Assembly: GCA_032027205.1 (NCBI GenBank)
Contig: JAVSMN010000001.1
Coordinates: 3,351,418 to 3,415,417 of the forward strand
Origin: Zeimonas sp032027205
GTDB lineage: Bacteria > Pseudomonadota > Gammaproteobacteria > Burkholderiales > Burkholderiaceae_E
Reading direction: 5' to 3'
DNA: 64,000 nucleotides
Position numbers and translations under genes: made by a program. Under the pieces are notes generated by a model, which had not been told where the DNA came from, ran no database searches, and saw nothing but the letters and a program-made list of their open reading frames with translations. This document shows, piece after piece, positions 30,724 to 39,672 of this stretch. The stretch's first letter is position 1, and every line of letters begins with the position of its first letter.

Positions 30724-32247
30724 TCAGTCGATGCGAACCGGGATCTTTCCGATCCGCGCCTGCCATTCGCGCGGACCGGTCTCGTGCACGGAGGTGCCGC
30801 TCGCGTCCACTGCCACGGTGACCGGCATGTCCTGCACCTCGAACTCGTAGATCGCCTCCATGCCGAGGTCCTCGAACGCGAGCACGCGCGCCTTGCGGAT
30901 CGACTTCGATACGAGATACGCGGCACCGCCGACCGCCATCAGGTACGCCGCCTGGTGGCGGCGGATCGCGTCGATCGCCACCGGCCCGCGCTCGGCCTTG
31001 CCGATCATCGCGATCAGTCCGGTGCGCGCGAGCATCATCTCGGTGAACTTGTCCATCCGTGTGGACGTGGTCGGGCCGGCCGGGCCGACCGCTTCGTCGC
31101 GCACCGGATCTACGGGTCCGACGTAATAGATGGCTCGATTCATGAAATCGACCGGCAGCTTTTCGCCGCGTTCGAGCATCTCCGCGATGCGCTTGTGCGC
31201 GGCGTCGCGTCCGGTGAGCATCCGGCCCGACAGCAGCAGCATCTGCCCCGGCTTCCACGACGCGACTTCCTCGCGCGTGAGTGCATCGAGGTTCACGCGG
31301 CGCGATTTCTCCAGGTTCGGCGTCCAGTTCACGTCGGGCCATGCCGACAGCGGCGGCGGCTCGCAGAACGCGGGCCCCGAACCGTCGAGCACGAAATGCG
31401 CATGGCGCGTGGCGGCGCAGTTCGGAATCATCGCCACCGGCTTGGACGCCGCATGCGTCGGGAAGGTCCGGATCTTCACGTCGAGCACGGTCGTGAGCCC
31501 GCCCAGGCCCTGCGCGCCGATGCCCAGCGCGTTGACCTTCTCGTAGAGCTCGATGCGCATCTCTTCGAGCCGGTTCGACGGCCCGCGCGCGAGCAGTTCG
31601 TACATGTCGATGGAATCCATCAGCGATTCCTTCGCCATCAGCATCGCTTTCTCGGCGGTGCCGCCGATGCCGATGCCGAGCATGCCCGGCGGGCACCAGC
31701 CGGCGCCCATCGTGGGGACGGTCTTCAGCACCCAGTCGACGATCGAGTCCGACGGGTTGAGCATGACGAACTTCGATTTGTTCTCGGAGCCGCCGCCCTT
31801 TGCCGCGACGGTGACGTCGACCGTGTCGCCGGGAACGAGGTCGAAATGGACCACCGCCGGCGTGTTGTCGCGCGTGTTGCCGCGCTCGAATTGCGGATCG
31901 GCGACCACGGAGGCGCGCAGCGTGTTCGAAGGATCGAGGTAGCCGCGGCGCACGCCTTCGTTCACCGCGTCGGCGATCGATCCGGTGAAGCCCTCGAAGC
32001 GGGCGTCCATGCCGACCTTCAGGAACACGTTGACGATGCCGGTGTCCTGGCAGATCGGACGGTGGCCTTCGGCGCACATGCGCGAGTTCGTCAGGATCTG
32101 CTCGATCGCATCGCGCGCCGCAGGGCTCTGTTCGGTCTTCCAGGCGCGCGCCAGATGCTCGATGAAGTCGCGCGGGTGGTAGTAGCTGATGAACTGCAGC
32201 GCGGCAGCGATCGATTCGATCAGATCGTCCTGGCGGATCACGCGCAT
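30724..32247 (-). CDS. fumA: Class I (iron-sulfur) fumarate hydratase
   Basis: A 507-residue, oxygen-sensitive fumarase of the TCA cycle that uses a [4Fe-4S] cluster. The N-terminal alpha domain holds the three cluster cysteines in RPICQDTG, GAGWCPPG and IPNCAATRHA; the C-terminal beta domain begins near PLSAWPDVNW and has GPVDPVRDEAVGPAGPTTSTRMDKF, seen as GPAGPTTSTRMDKF. Both domains are fused in one chain as in E. coli FumA/FumB. The start MRVIRQDDLIESIA is the normal one. It is divergent from acs across 162 bases, in which I could not settle a promoter. Confidence 0.95.
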   Translation of the reverse strand: MRVIRQDDLIESIAAALQFISYYHPRDFIEHLARAWKTEQSPAARDAIEQILTNSRMCAEGHRPICQDTGIVNVFLKVGMDARFEGFTGSIADAVNEGVRRGYLDPSNTLRASVVADPQFERGNTRDNTPAVVHFDLVPGDTVDVTVAAKGGGSENKSKFVMLNPSDSIVDWVLKTVPTMGAGWCPPGMLGIGIGGTAEKAMLMAKESLMDSIDMYELLARGPSNRLEEMRIELYEKVNALGIGAQGLGGLTTVLDVKIRTFPTHAASKPVAMIPNCAATRHAHFVLDGSGPAFCEPPPLSAWPDVNWTPNLEKSRRVNLDALTREEVASWKPGQMLLLSGRMLTGRDAAHKRIAEMLERGEKLPVDFMNRAIYYVGPVDPVRDEAVGPAGPTTSTRMDKFTEMMLARTGLIAMIGKAERGPVAIDAIRRHQAAYLMAVGGAAYLVSKSIRKARVLAFEDLGMEAIYEFEVQDMPVTVAVDASGTSVHETGPREWQARIGKIPVRID

Positions 32248-32409
32248 CGGAAAAGAACCTCGCGGAGAACTCGATTTCGGTGCGCGGCAGCGCCGGCGCG
32301 CCTCGAATTCTAGCGGATCGTGGGTATGCGGCTGGGCACCAGCCTCGCGGAATAAGCTCGGGACAGTGGCATCATTACGGCCGGACCAGAAAACAGGAGG
32401 ATGCGGCCC

Positions 32410-34395
<1,986 letters not shown>

Positions 34396-34435
34396 CACCG
34401 TCCCTCCGGGGGGCGCGCGGTATACTGCGGCCCCC

Positions 34436-34526
34436 GGAGAGATGGATGAGCGGTCGAAGTCGCACGCCTGGAAAGCGTGTAGGGGTCCAAAGCCCCTCGG
34501 GGGTTCGAATCCCCCTCTCTCCGCCA
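34436..34526 (+). tRNA. tRNA-Ser (GGA), attachment site of the downstream element
   Basis: A 91-base tRNA with long variable arm: acceptor GGAGAGA/TCTCTCC, anticodon loop CTGGAAA (anticodon GGA, serine), variable arm around GGGGTCCAAAGCCCC, T arm GGTTCGAATCC and an encoded CCA. A TATACT hexamer at 34421-34426 is a likely -10 box. The 3' end is repeated at 44333-44347. Confidence 0.97.
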
Positions 34527-34527
34527 G
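34513..34527 (+). repeat. attL core
   Basis: CCCTCTCTCCGCCAG, the 3' end of tRNA-Ser plus one base. The same 15 bases are at 44333-44347 in the same direction. Confidence 0.85.
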
Positions 34528-34537
34528 TTAGCTGATT

Positions 34538-34572
34538 TCTGTCGTTCAAAATCAACAACTTACAGCGACAGA
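34538..34572. repeat. Inverted repeat between attL and integrase
   Basis: TCTGTCG (34538-34544) and CGACAGA (34566-34572) flank 21 AT-rich bases. The place, just inside attL and before int, fits an integrase or excisionase arm site; this is inference. Confidence 0.4.
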
Positions 34573-34652
34573 ATGCAGAAGAATCAAGCACTTACCAGAA
34601 CCCACTAGTCAAAGCCTGTCAACCGGCGTAAAGTCCAATCCATCAATCATTG

Positions 34653-35891
34653 ATGGACGCCATGATGGGACGCACGAACGACACCCCGCTCGGGGCGCTC
34701 GACATCAAGCGCAAGCCGGCGGGGCTGCACCAGGACGGCGAGGTAAAGGGCCTGTACCTGCGCGTCACTGACACGGGCGCTCGCGGGTTCCTGCTCCGCT
34801 ACATGCTCGCCGGCCGGCGCCGGGATATGTGGCTCGGTTCCACGCGCGAGACGACGCTGGCGCAGGCCCGCGACGACGCACGCGCTGCTCGCCGACTGCT
34901 CAAGGAAGGCACCGATCCGCTCGTCGTTCGCCGCCAGCAGCAGGCCGCGAACAAGCGGCAAGCCGGGCTGAACGAGTGGACCTTCAAGAAGGCCGCCGAG
35001 GCCGTCCACGAGACGCTACGGCCCGGCTGGAAGAACGAGAAGCACGCGGCGCAGTGGATCAACACCCTGACCACCTACGCCTTCCCGAAGATCGGCGAGA
35101 AGCCGGTAGGCGAGATTGCCGTGGCCGACGTGCTCGATGTGCTCAAGCCGATCTGGAACACGAAAGCGGAAACGGCTCGCCGGGTGCGGCAGCGGTTCGA
35201 TGCCGTCATGCAGTGGGCCACGGCCCACGGATATGCAGCCAGCAACCCGGTCGAGGCGGCGGCGACGCTGCTCGCCAAGCAGCGCGACACCGTAGAGCAC
35301 CACGCGGCGATGGCCGTCGCCGCCGTTCCCGGCTTTCTCGCCGATCTGGACAAGCGCACGCCGTCCTCCGGGGCGCTGGCGCTGCGGTTCCTGATCCTGA
35401 CCGCTGCCCGCTCGGGCGAGGTACGCGGCGCGGTCTGGGACGAGATCGACTTCGCGGCGAAGGTCTGGACGATTCCAGCGAGCCGGATGAAGGCCGGCCG
35501 GGAGCATCGGGTGCCGCTCTCCGACGCGGCGACGAAGATGCTCCGGGCGCTGCAGGTGTCGGCCAAGCACATCGGCGGCTTCGACCTGATCTTCCCCGGC
35601 GCGAAGGGGCAGCCGCTGTCGGATATGACGCTCGCGGCCGTGCTCAAGCGCATGAAGGTGGATTCGACCGTTCACGGCTTCCGTAGCAGCTTCCGCAACT
35701 GGTGCGCCGAGAACGGGGTATCTCGTGAACTGGCCGAGCGGGCGCTGGCGCATGCCCTAGCCGACAAGACCGAAGCGGCCTACAACCGGACGGACCAGCT
35801 AGAGCAGCGCCGGCCGGTAATGCAGGCGTGGGCCGACTTCGTGACCGGCGCCGGGAAGGGCAACGTCATCAACCTGCGGGGGGCTGCCTGA
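34653..35891 (+). CDS. int: P4-type tyrosine site-specific integrase
   Basis: A 412-residue tyrosine recombinase that would insert and excise the element at tRNA-Ser. It has the N-terminal arm-binding DUF4102-type domain (GLYLRVTDTGARGFLLRY, LAQARDDARAARRLLKEG), a SAM-like core-binding domain (about 105-190) and the catalytic domain with Arg253 (TAARSGEVRG), His341 and Arg344 (HGFRSSFRNW), His367 (ALAHALADKT) and nucleophile Tyr377 (AAYNRTD), so the site is complete. The ATG at 34653 is the most upstream; 34662 is also possible. Its stop overlaps the next start (TGATG). Confidence 0.94.
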   Translation: MDAMMGRTNDTPLGALDIKRKPAGLHQDGEVKGLYLRVTDTGARGFLLRYMLAGRRRDMWLGSTRETTLAQARDDARAARRLLKEGTDPLVVRRQQQAANKRQAGLNEWTFKKAAEAVHETLRPGWKNEKHAAQWINTLTTYAFPKIGEKPVGEIAVADVLDVLKPIWNTKAETARRVRQRFDAVMQWATAHGYAASNPVEAAATLLAKQRDTVEHHAAMAVAAVPGFLADLDKRTPSSGALALRFLILTAARSGEVRGAVWDEIDFAAKVWTIPASRMKAGREHRVPLSDAATKMLRALQVSAKHIGGFDLIFPGAKGQPLSDMTLAAVLKRMKVDSTVHGFRSSFRNWCAENGVSRELAERALAHALADKTEAAYNRTDQLEQRRPVMQAWADFVTGAGKGNVINLRGAA

Positions 35892-36538
35892 TGGACGAGC
35901 CGAAGAAATACTCGATCGGTTCCGAGTACATGTTGGCGGCCGGTAAAGCCCTCGCCGCGCCTTCTTTTATCGAACGACACGGCTCCGAACCGGCGTGCCT
36001 AATTCCATTCCTCGATGAGAGAACCGATCCGGAGGTTTATAGGAAAGCGGTTGAAGCTGCCGGTAAAGCCGCCAATACACCCCGAAAGCGAGCGTTGCAG
36101 AAGTCCGCTGGCGTATTGATCGATACGGCCTGGGGCGAGGAAGTCGCACCAAGCCACGACGTTTTTCAACTATGCCACTTGATTGGGCTTTGCCTAGGGA
36201 CCATTCAAAACACCAAGGCAAATGCAGTAGAAGCATTCGCCGAAGCCTTCTCGCTGGCATGGCAGAGCGTCGTGAACAGCGAGCGTGCGAGGAATCAGCA
36301 CGCACCGAAGAAAGCGATCCTCGCGGAGGCCTGGGAGCACTTCAAGAAGGCGCATTACAGCAGTCTCGCCGAAGGCGCGCGGGCCTGCGCAAATCACTAC
36401 CGTGGCGACGAAATGCCCACGGAACGCGCGTTCCTCGATCACTTCCGGGCGCAGGCGAAGGCCGAAGGCATGACGTTCAAGGCAGGCCGCAAGCCGAAGC
36501 CGAAGGTAGCGAAAAAGCCACTGAAACGCGCCGCGTGA
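35891..36538 (+). CDS. Hypothetical element protein (215 aa)
   Basis: A soluble, alanine- and lysine-rich protein that starts inside the integrase stop (TGATG), so it is coupled to int. The C-terminal 25 residues (KAGRKPKPKVAKKPLKRAA) are strongly basic and could bind nucleic acid. The middle looks helical (AVEAFAEAFSLAWQSVVNSERAR). Codon use is more AT-rich than in the core genome. I recognise no family. The tandem 23-bp repeats begin at its stop codon. Confidence 0.7.
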   Translation: MDEPKKYSIGSEYMLAAGKALAAPSFIERHGSEPACLIPFLDERTDPEVYRKAVEAAGKAANTPRKRALQKSAGVLIDTAWGEEVAPSHDVFQLCHLIGLCLGTIQNTKANAVEAFAEAFSLAWQSVVNSERARNQHAPKKAILAEAWEHFKKAHYSSLAEGARACANHYRGDEMPTERAFLDHFRAQAKAEGMTFKAGRKPKPKVAKKPLKRAA

Positions 36539-36601
36539 AATCATCGTCTGCGCGCACCCGACGATTACCGAGAAAAATAATCATCGTCTGCGCGCACCCG
36601 A
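36539..36601 (+). repeat. Two direct 23-bp repeats before the AlpA-like gene
   Basis: AATCATCGTCTGCGCGCACC plus CGA occurs at 36539-36561 and again at 36579-36601, a period of 40 bases, and the copies are followed by similar GATTACCGA / GAATTACCGA ends. Two equal sites spaced four helix turns apart suggest a regulator or replication-initiator binding region. Confidence 0.75.
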
Positions 36602-36674
36602 TGAATTACCGACTTTCGCCGTATTGCTGCTGATGTTCTTCGCGGACTATATAGGAATCGCTTTCCGTAAAACC

Positions 36675-36706
36675 GGGGCGATTGCATAGCAAGGACGCAT
36701 CGCCCC
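36675..36706 (+). promoter_or_regulatory. Leader hairpin before the AlpA-like gene
   Basis: GGGGCGAT (36675-36682) pairs with ATCGCCCC (36699-36706) around a 16-base loop. It ends four bases before the AGGAG ribosome site at 36711-36715. A TATATA hexamer at 36649-36654 may be the -10 of the promoter, which would put the hairpin in the 5' leader. A structured RNA named int-alpA is known between such genes; whether this is one I cannot tell. Confidence 0.5.
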
Positions 36707-36717
36707 ATTCAGGAGCG

Positions 36718-36936
36718 ATGCCGGTGAAACACAATCCCTTCGAGTCGCTGCCGGACGTGGGTGGCACCCGCGTTCGCGCCGTCGCGCGCATGTGCGGCGT
36801 CGTCCCCGCGACGTATTACAACTGGGTCAAGCGCGGCCTGATGCCGGCGCCAATGAAGATCGGGCCGAACAGCTCGATCGTGCCGAACAGGGCACTGAAA
36901 GAAGCGGGCGCGAAGCTGGTGAAGGAGTCGGCGTAA
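36718..36936 (+). CDS. AlpA-like small DNA-binding regulator
   Basis: A 72-residue protein with a MerR/AlpA-type helix-turn-helix: VRAVARMCGVVPATYYNWVKRGLMPAPMKIG, read here as MCGVVPATYYNWVKRG. AlpA-like proteins act as excisionases or as activators of integrase and satellite genes. The ribosome site AGGAG is only two bases from ATG 36718 but eight from GTG 36724, so the true start may be the GTG, giving 70 residues. It overlaps the next gene as TAATG. It lies after repeats and a leader hairpin, which may be its own control region. Confidence 0.75.
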   Translation: MPVKHNPFESLPDVGGTRVRAVARMCGVVPATYYNWVKRGLMPAPMKIGPNSSIVPNRALKEAGAKLVKESA

Positions 36937-37139
36937 TGGCCGGCTACAGCGACGCGCAGATGTGCCAAGGCTACGAACAGGCCGAGTCGTTCATCGCGCG
37001 CATCAAGTCCGGCGAGCCGATCACGATGGACGAGCTCGCGCAACAGATCGGGCTCGCGCGCATGGGTTCGATGGAACGCCTGCGCGGGTTTTGCTCGCGC
37101 CTGCAGGCGGCGCTGCTCGAAGGGGTGCGCGATGCCTGA
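36936..37139 (+). CDS. Hypothetical element protein (67 aa)
   Basis: A small, probably helical soluble protein. It starts within the stop of the AlpA-like gene (TAATG) and its end overlaps the next gene by eight bases, which makes it credible despite its size. Residues ITMDELAQQIGLARMGSMER could form a degenerate helix-turn-helix. No family recognised. Confidence 0.65.
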   Translation: MAGYSDAQMCQGYEQAESFIARIKSGEPITMDELAQQIGLARMGSMERLRGFCSRLQAALLEGVRDA

Positions 37140-37368
37140 AAAACAACGGGCCGCCCCGACTCGCAATCGGAAAGCGGCCCTAGAAGATCCACGCACCGAG
37201 ATTATCGCCGACGGCGACGACGCCAGCAATCAAGACTTCGGCGCCTGCCGCTGCGGTGCTCGCATCAGCGGAAACGTAACGACGTTGCGTTGCTCGACGT
37301 GCTCGGCGTGGCGTCGGTGGCGCTCGGCTTTCCGAATCGCCGCGCAGGCGTTGCGGGGTCCGCAATGA
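37132..37368 (+). CDS. Small zinc-ribbon-like element protein (78 aa)
   Basis: The protein has CRCGARISGNVTTLRCSTC, two Cys pairs (C-x-C and C-x-x-C) twelve residues apart, which would bind one zinc. The N terminus is polar and charged, the C terminus basic and hydrophobic. It overlaps the gene before by eight bases and the gene after as ATGA. Zinc-ribbon proteins of this size are common in phage early regions, often of unknown role. Confidence 0.65.
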   Translation: MPEKQRAAPTRNRKAALEDPRTEIIADGDDASNQDFGACRCGARISGNVTTLRCSTCSAWRRWRSAFRIAAQALRGPQ

Positions 37369-37838
37369 GCGCGGTTCCTGAGCCGTTTACAGGCCCCACA
37401 GGACGCGATCAGTGGGACATACAGGTAGACACGTCGGCGGCGCTCTCGCGAGTGCCTGATGGCGTCTACGTCGCCCGCTACATCGAATCCGAAACCCTGT
37501 TCCTGTTCAACAGCGGAAAGGTAATCCTCCGTTTCGAGATCGTCGAAGGCGACTTGACCGGAACGCGCCTCGTCAAACCGTACCGGGTGAAGAAACTGCT
37601 GAGTCGGCCGCGCAAGGGCGGGAGATTCACCCTCGGGCGCTCGTCCGAACTTCTGCGTGACCTGGTGCGACTCACTGCCGCAAAGGTCCGACCCGATCGC
37701 CTATCGCTCGAAGTGTTGCGCCGCCAGTTGTGGCGAATCCGAACGCGCACCGTAGACCGCGACTACAAGCAGCGCGAGATACCCGACGTGCTGCGCTACT
37801 CGGTTGTCGCCGAGATCGTCGAAGCGGAGACAACCTGA
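37365..37838 (+). CDS. Hypothetical element protein (157 aa), DUF669-like
   Basis: The order VPDGVYVARYIESETL, GKVILRFEIVEGDLTGTRL and FTLGRSSELLRDLV recalls DUF669-type phage proteins found beside single-strand DNA recombination genes, in which a beta-barrel segment ends in a G-x-x-x-G-x-x-L motif. The similarity is weak and judged by eye. It overlaps both neighbours (ATGA before, TGATG after). Confidence 0.6.
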   Translation: MSAVPEPFTGPTGRDQWDIQVDTSAALSRVPDGVYVARYIESETLFLFNSGKVILRFEIVEGDLTGTRLVKPYRVKKLLSRPRKGGRFTLGRSSELLRDLVRLTAAKVRPDRLSLEVLRRQLWRIRTRTVDRDYKQREIPDVLRYSVVAEIVEAETT

Positions 37839-38287
37839 TGAGCACGCACCCCAAAGCAGTAGCAGTAGCAGTACCTATACCTATAGCAGTAGCAGTACCA
37901 ATACCTTCACCAATACCCGTACCCGCTCAAAACGCAGGAAAGGCAAGCCCGGCAAAGCTTTCCAGCGGGTGCTTGGCAAACGAAGAAATGAAGCGGCCCG
38001 AAAAAACGGCGGCGCCGAACACAAATTCGGGCGAGAGCCCGTCAACGGACTGGCCTTGGATTAATGCGGTGGCCGGTATTCAACCTTGCAAATCGACCGC
38101 GCCCGGGGGCTTCGGCTCCCGGGTTTCAAAACTCACTTATACACGCTGGCCGCTGATAGTCGCGCTGCTCACCGATCCAGTGCACGAATCGAACCGCCTG
38201 GCTGCGCTGCTCTCACGCTGGCCGGCAACGGTGCGCAGGCACGAACTGCCCGACGACTGCCGCCGCCGCTTCTGGAAAAGCGCATGA
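37838..38287 (+). CDS. Element protein with dipeptide repeats (149 aa)
   Basis: The start overlaps the previous stop (TGATG) and the end overlaps the HNH start (ATGA), which supports this frame. After MSTHPK it has an AV/PI dipeptide repeat (AVAVAVPIPIAVAVPIPSPI) coded by hexanucleotide repeats, then a polar linker and a C-terminal part SRWPATVRRHELPDDCRRRFWKSA, read as HELPDDCRRRFW. A strong GC hairpin (38102-38123) lies inside the frame, and another frame at 37804-38064 is also open, so the exact coding extent is not settled. Function unknown. Confidence 0.5.
   Translation: MSTHPKAVAVAVPIPIAVAVPIPSPIPVPAQNAGKASPAKLSSGCLANEEMKRPEKTAAPNTNSGESPSTDWPWINAVAGIQPCKSTAPGGFGSRVSKLTYTRWPLIVALLTDPVHESNRLAALLSRWPATVRRHELPDDCRRRFWKSA
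37855..37926 (+). repeat. Degenerate hexanucleotide repeat
   Basis: Twelve hexamers in a row: AGCAGT three times, ACCTAT twice, AGCAGT twice, then ACCAAT, ACCTTC, ACCAAT, ACCCGT, ACCCGC. It encodes AV and PI dipeptides in the overlapping gene. Changes in copy number would keep the frame. Confidence 0.85.
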
Positions 38288-38577
38288 CCTGGGATCACAA
38301 ACGATCGCGCCACGCACGCGGATACGGCCGACGGTGGGAACTGCTGCGCGTGCAAATCCTTTCGACAGAACCGTTGTGTCGGCCGTGCTCGGCGAAGGGC
38401 CGGGTTACGGCAGCAACCGCCGTCGATCACATAGTTCCGAAGGCCAAGGGAGGCCGCGACGACCCGTCGAACCTGCAGCCGATTTGCGACTCGTGCCATG
38501 CCGCGAAGTCTGCAGCCGATCGAGGCGCAACGCTGCGACCGCGCATCGGCGTCGATGGCTGGCGTGTCGATGAGTGA
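38284..38577 (+). CDS. HNH endonuclease
   Basis: A 97-residue HNH nuclease. CRPCSAKG and CDSCHAAK are the zinc knuckles, VDHIVPKAKGGRDDPSNLQPI is the catalytic beta-beta-alpha part, seen as VDHIVPKAKGG, with the active His after Asp. In HK97-type phages and in many satellites such a protein sits next to the small terminase and takes part in cutting DNA at cos during packaging. Here it precedes terS by 93 bases with a weak terminator between, and no large terminase follows. It is coupled (ATGA) to the gene before. Confidence 0.92.
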   Translation: MTWDHKRSRHARGYGRRWELLRVQILSTEPLCRPCSAKGRVTAATAVDHIVPKAKGGRDDPSNLQPICDSCHAAKSAADRGATLRPRIGVDGWRVDE

Positions 38578-38584
38578 CCGGGGG

Positions 38585-38603
38585 GAAGCCTTCGGCCTTT
38601 TTT
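38585..38603 (+). terminator. Possible terminator after HNH gene
   Basis: AAGCC / GGCCTT pairs with one bulged base around TTC and is followed by TTTTT. It is weak but well placed between HNH and terS. Confidence 0.4.
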
Positions 38604-38670
38604 CGAGTTGCCAAAGGACCGGGCGCGCTCCATCGCAACGCTTTCCGTCCACTTTTCTTAGGAGGCACCT

Positions 38671-39084
38671 GTGCCACGAGCATCCGTTCAATCACTAGTG
38701 GCCGTGAGCGGCGCTAGAGCCCGCCTAGAGCCTCCGAAGGTGCTAGGCAAGGTGGCGGCAACCCTGTTCCGGGAAATCGTCGCCAGCGTCGATCCTGAGC
38801 ACTTCTCGCGGGCGGACTTGCCGTTGCTGGTCGAGTACGTTCGCGCCATCGCGCAGGCGGATCAGGCGCAGCGAAAACTCGACGCCGAGGGCGCTGTCGT
38901 CGATGGCAAAACGTCGCCGTGGCTCGTCGTACAGGAAAAGAGCATTCGCGCGATGGTGGCGCTGTCGATGCGGCTGCGATTGTCGCCGCAGTCGCGGCTA
39001 GATCGTGCTGTTGCTGGTACGGCTGCGAAACGTCGGGGCGTGCGCGGCATCGAGGCGCTGGTCGGCGGGGGCACGTATGAGTGA
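38671..39084 (+). CDS. terS: Phage small terminase, P27 family
   Basis: A 137-residue DNA-recognition subunit of a packaging motor. The P27-family order is present: EPPKVLGKVAATLFREIV, DLPLLVEYVRAIAQADQAQRKL, then KTSPWLVVQEKSIRAMVALSMRLRLSPQSR, which I read as WLVVQEKSIRAM and LSPQSR. The GTG start has a full AGGAGG ribosome site six bases before. The large subunit terL is missing from the element, so TerS would have to direct a helper's motor to this DNA, as satellites do, or be a remnant. Confidence 0.9.
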   Translation: MPRASVQSLVAVSGARARLEPPKVLGKVAATLFREIVASVDPEHFSRADLPLLVEYVRAIAQADQAQRKLDAEGAVVDGKTSPWLVVQEKSIRAMVALSMRLRLSPQSRLDRAVAGTAAKRRGVRGIEALVGGGTYE

Positions 39085-39274
39085 CGCGCTGCGCGAGCGC
39101 ATCGCCCGCGAGCGGCGCGAGATGAACCTGCGGCCGTGGCAGTTTGCGCCGAGCGAGATCGACGCCGGGCCGTGTCCGTATCCAGCTGGCAGCGCAGGCG
39201 CGCGGGGCTGGGCGCAGGCGCAACAGTGGCGCGCAGAGATTCGAGAACGAGACCCGAAGTACTTCGAGGCATGA
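39077..39274 (+). CDS. Small phage-type protein (65 aa)
   Basis: A charged protein, LRPWQFAPSEIDAGPCPYP then WAQAQQWRAEIRERDPKYFEA, with a layout seen in small proteins that follow terS in HK97-type phages. It overlaps the terS stop by eight bases. Role unknown. Confidence 0.65.
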   Translation: MSDALRERIARERREMNLRPWQFAPSEIDAGPCPYPAGSAGARGWAQAQQWRAEIRERDPKYFEA

Positions 39275-39275
39275 C

Positions 39276-39410
39276 ATGACGACGCAGCAACGCAAGCCAC
39301 TGCCCCCGCCGCCGCGCGGCCCGCAACGATCCCCGCACGCACGTTCTCGCGCCCCGCAAGACCAGCGCCTGCAGCGTCTCGACCGCCGGCTCGCCGGCAA
39401 CAGGAGTTGA
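39276..39410 (+). CDS. Small basic proline-rich protein (44 aa)
   Basis: The product is rich in Arg, Pro and Gln (KPLPPPPRGPQRSPHARSR) and has no fold I recognise. It starts one base after the previous stop and ends one base before the next start. Credible mainly from the tight packing. Confidence 0.45.
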   Translation: MTTQQRKPLPPPPRGPQRSPHARSRAPQDQRLQRLDRRLAGNRS

Positions 39411-39411
39411 T

Positions 39412-39645
39412 GTGAATTTGGACCGACTTGAGGAAGCCTTCGCCGAGCGCCTGGTGCGCGTCGGCGAGAAGGCCGGCGCGAAACTGCCTGCTGATCGTGT
39501 CGTCGCCGCGCTGCTCGCTGCCGCGCTGTCGATCGCGCTGAAACACGCCGACGGCGCCGAGGTCGCTGCCCAACTGCGCGCGGTGCTCGATCGCATCGAA
39601 CCGCTGCCGCAGTTGTCGCCGATCGATCCTGCTTCGCTTAATTGA
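39412..39645 (+). CDS. Small helical element protein (77 aa)
   Basis: A helical protein (LEEAFAERLVRVGEKAGAK, VVAALLAAALSIALKHADG) from a GTG with AGGAG five bases before. It sits where connector or scaffold genes lie in full phages, but I see no similarity to them. The hairpin array starts 27 bases after its stop. Confidence 0.55.
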   Translation: MNLDRLEEAFAERLVRVGEKAGAKLPADRVVAALLAAALSIALKHADGAEVAAQLRAVLDRIEPLPQLSPIDPASLN

Positions 39646-39672
39646 TGCGCGTCGTGAGACCTGCGAAAATAG

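Noticed and set aside
32401..32409. Upstream ATG as acs start
   Set aside because: The AGGAGG box touches it, leaving no spacing; ATG 32410 has nine bases.
36539..36601. Direct repeats as a CRISPR array
   Set aside because: Only two copies with a 17-base gap and no cas genes.
37804..38064. Alternative frame with Ser/Thr repeat then basic tail
   Set aside because: The 149-residue frame is coupled at both ends (TGATG and ATGA); the other starts inside the previous gene and ends without a neighbour.
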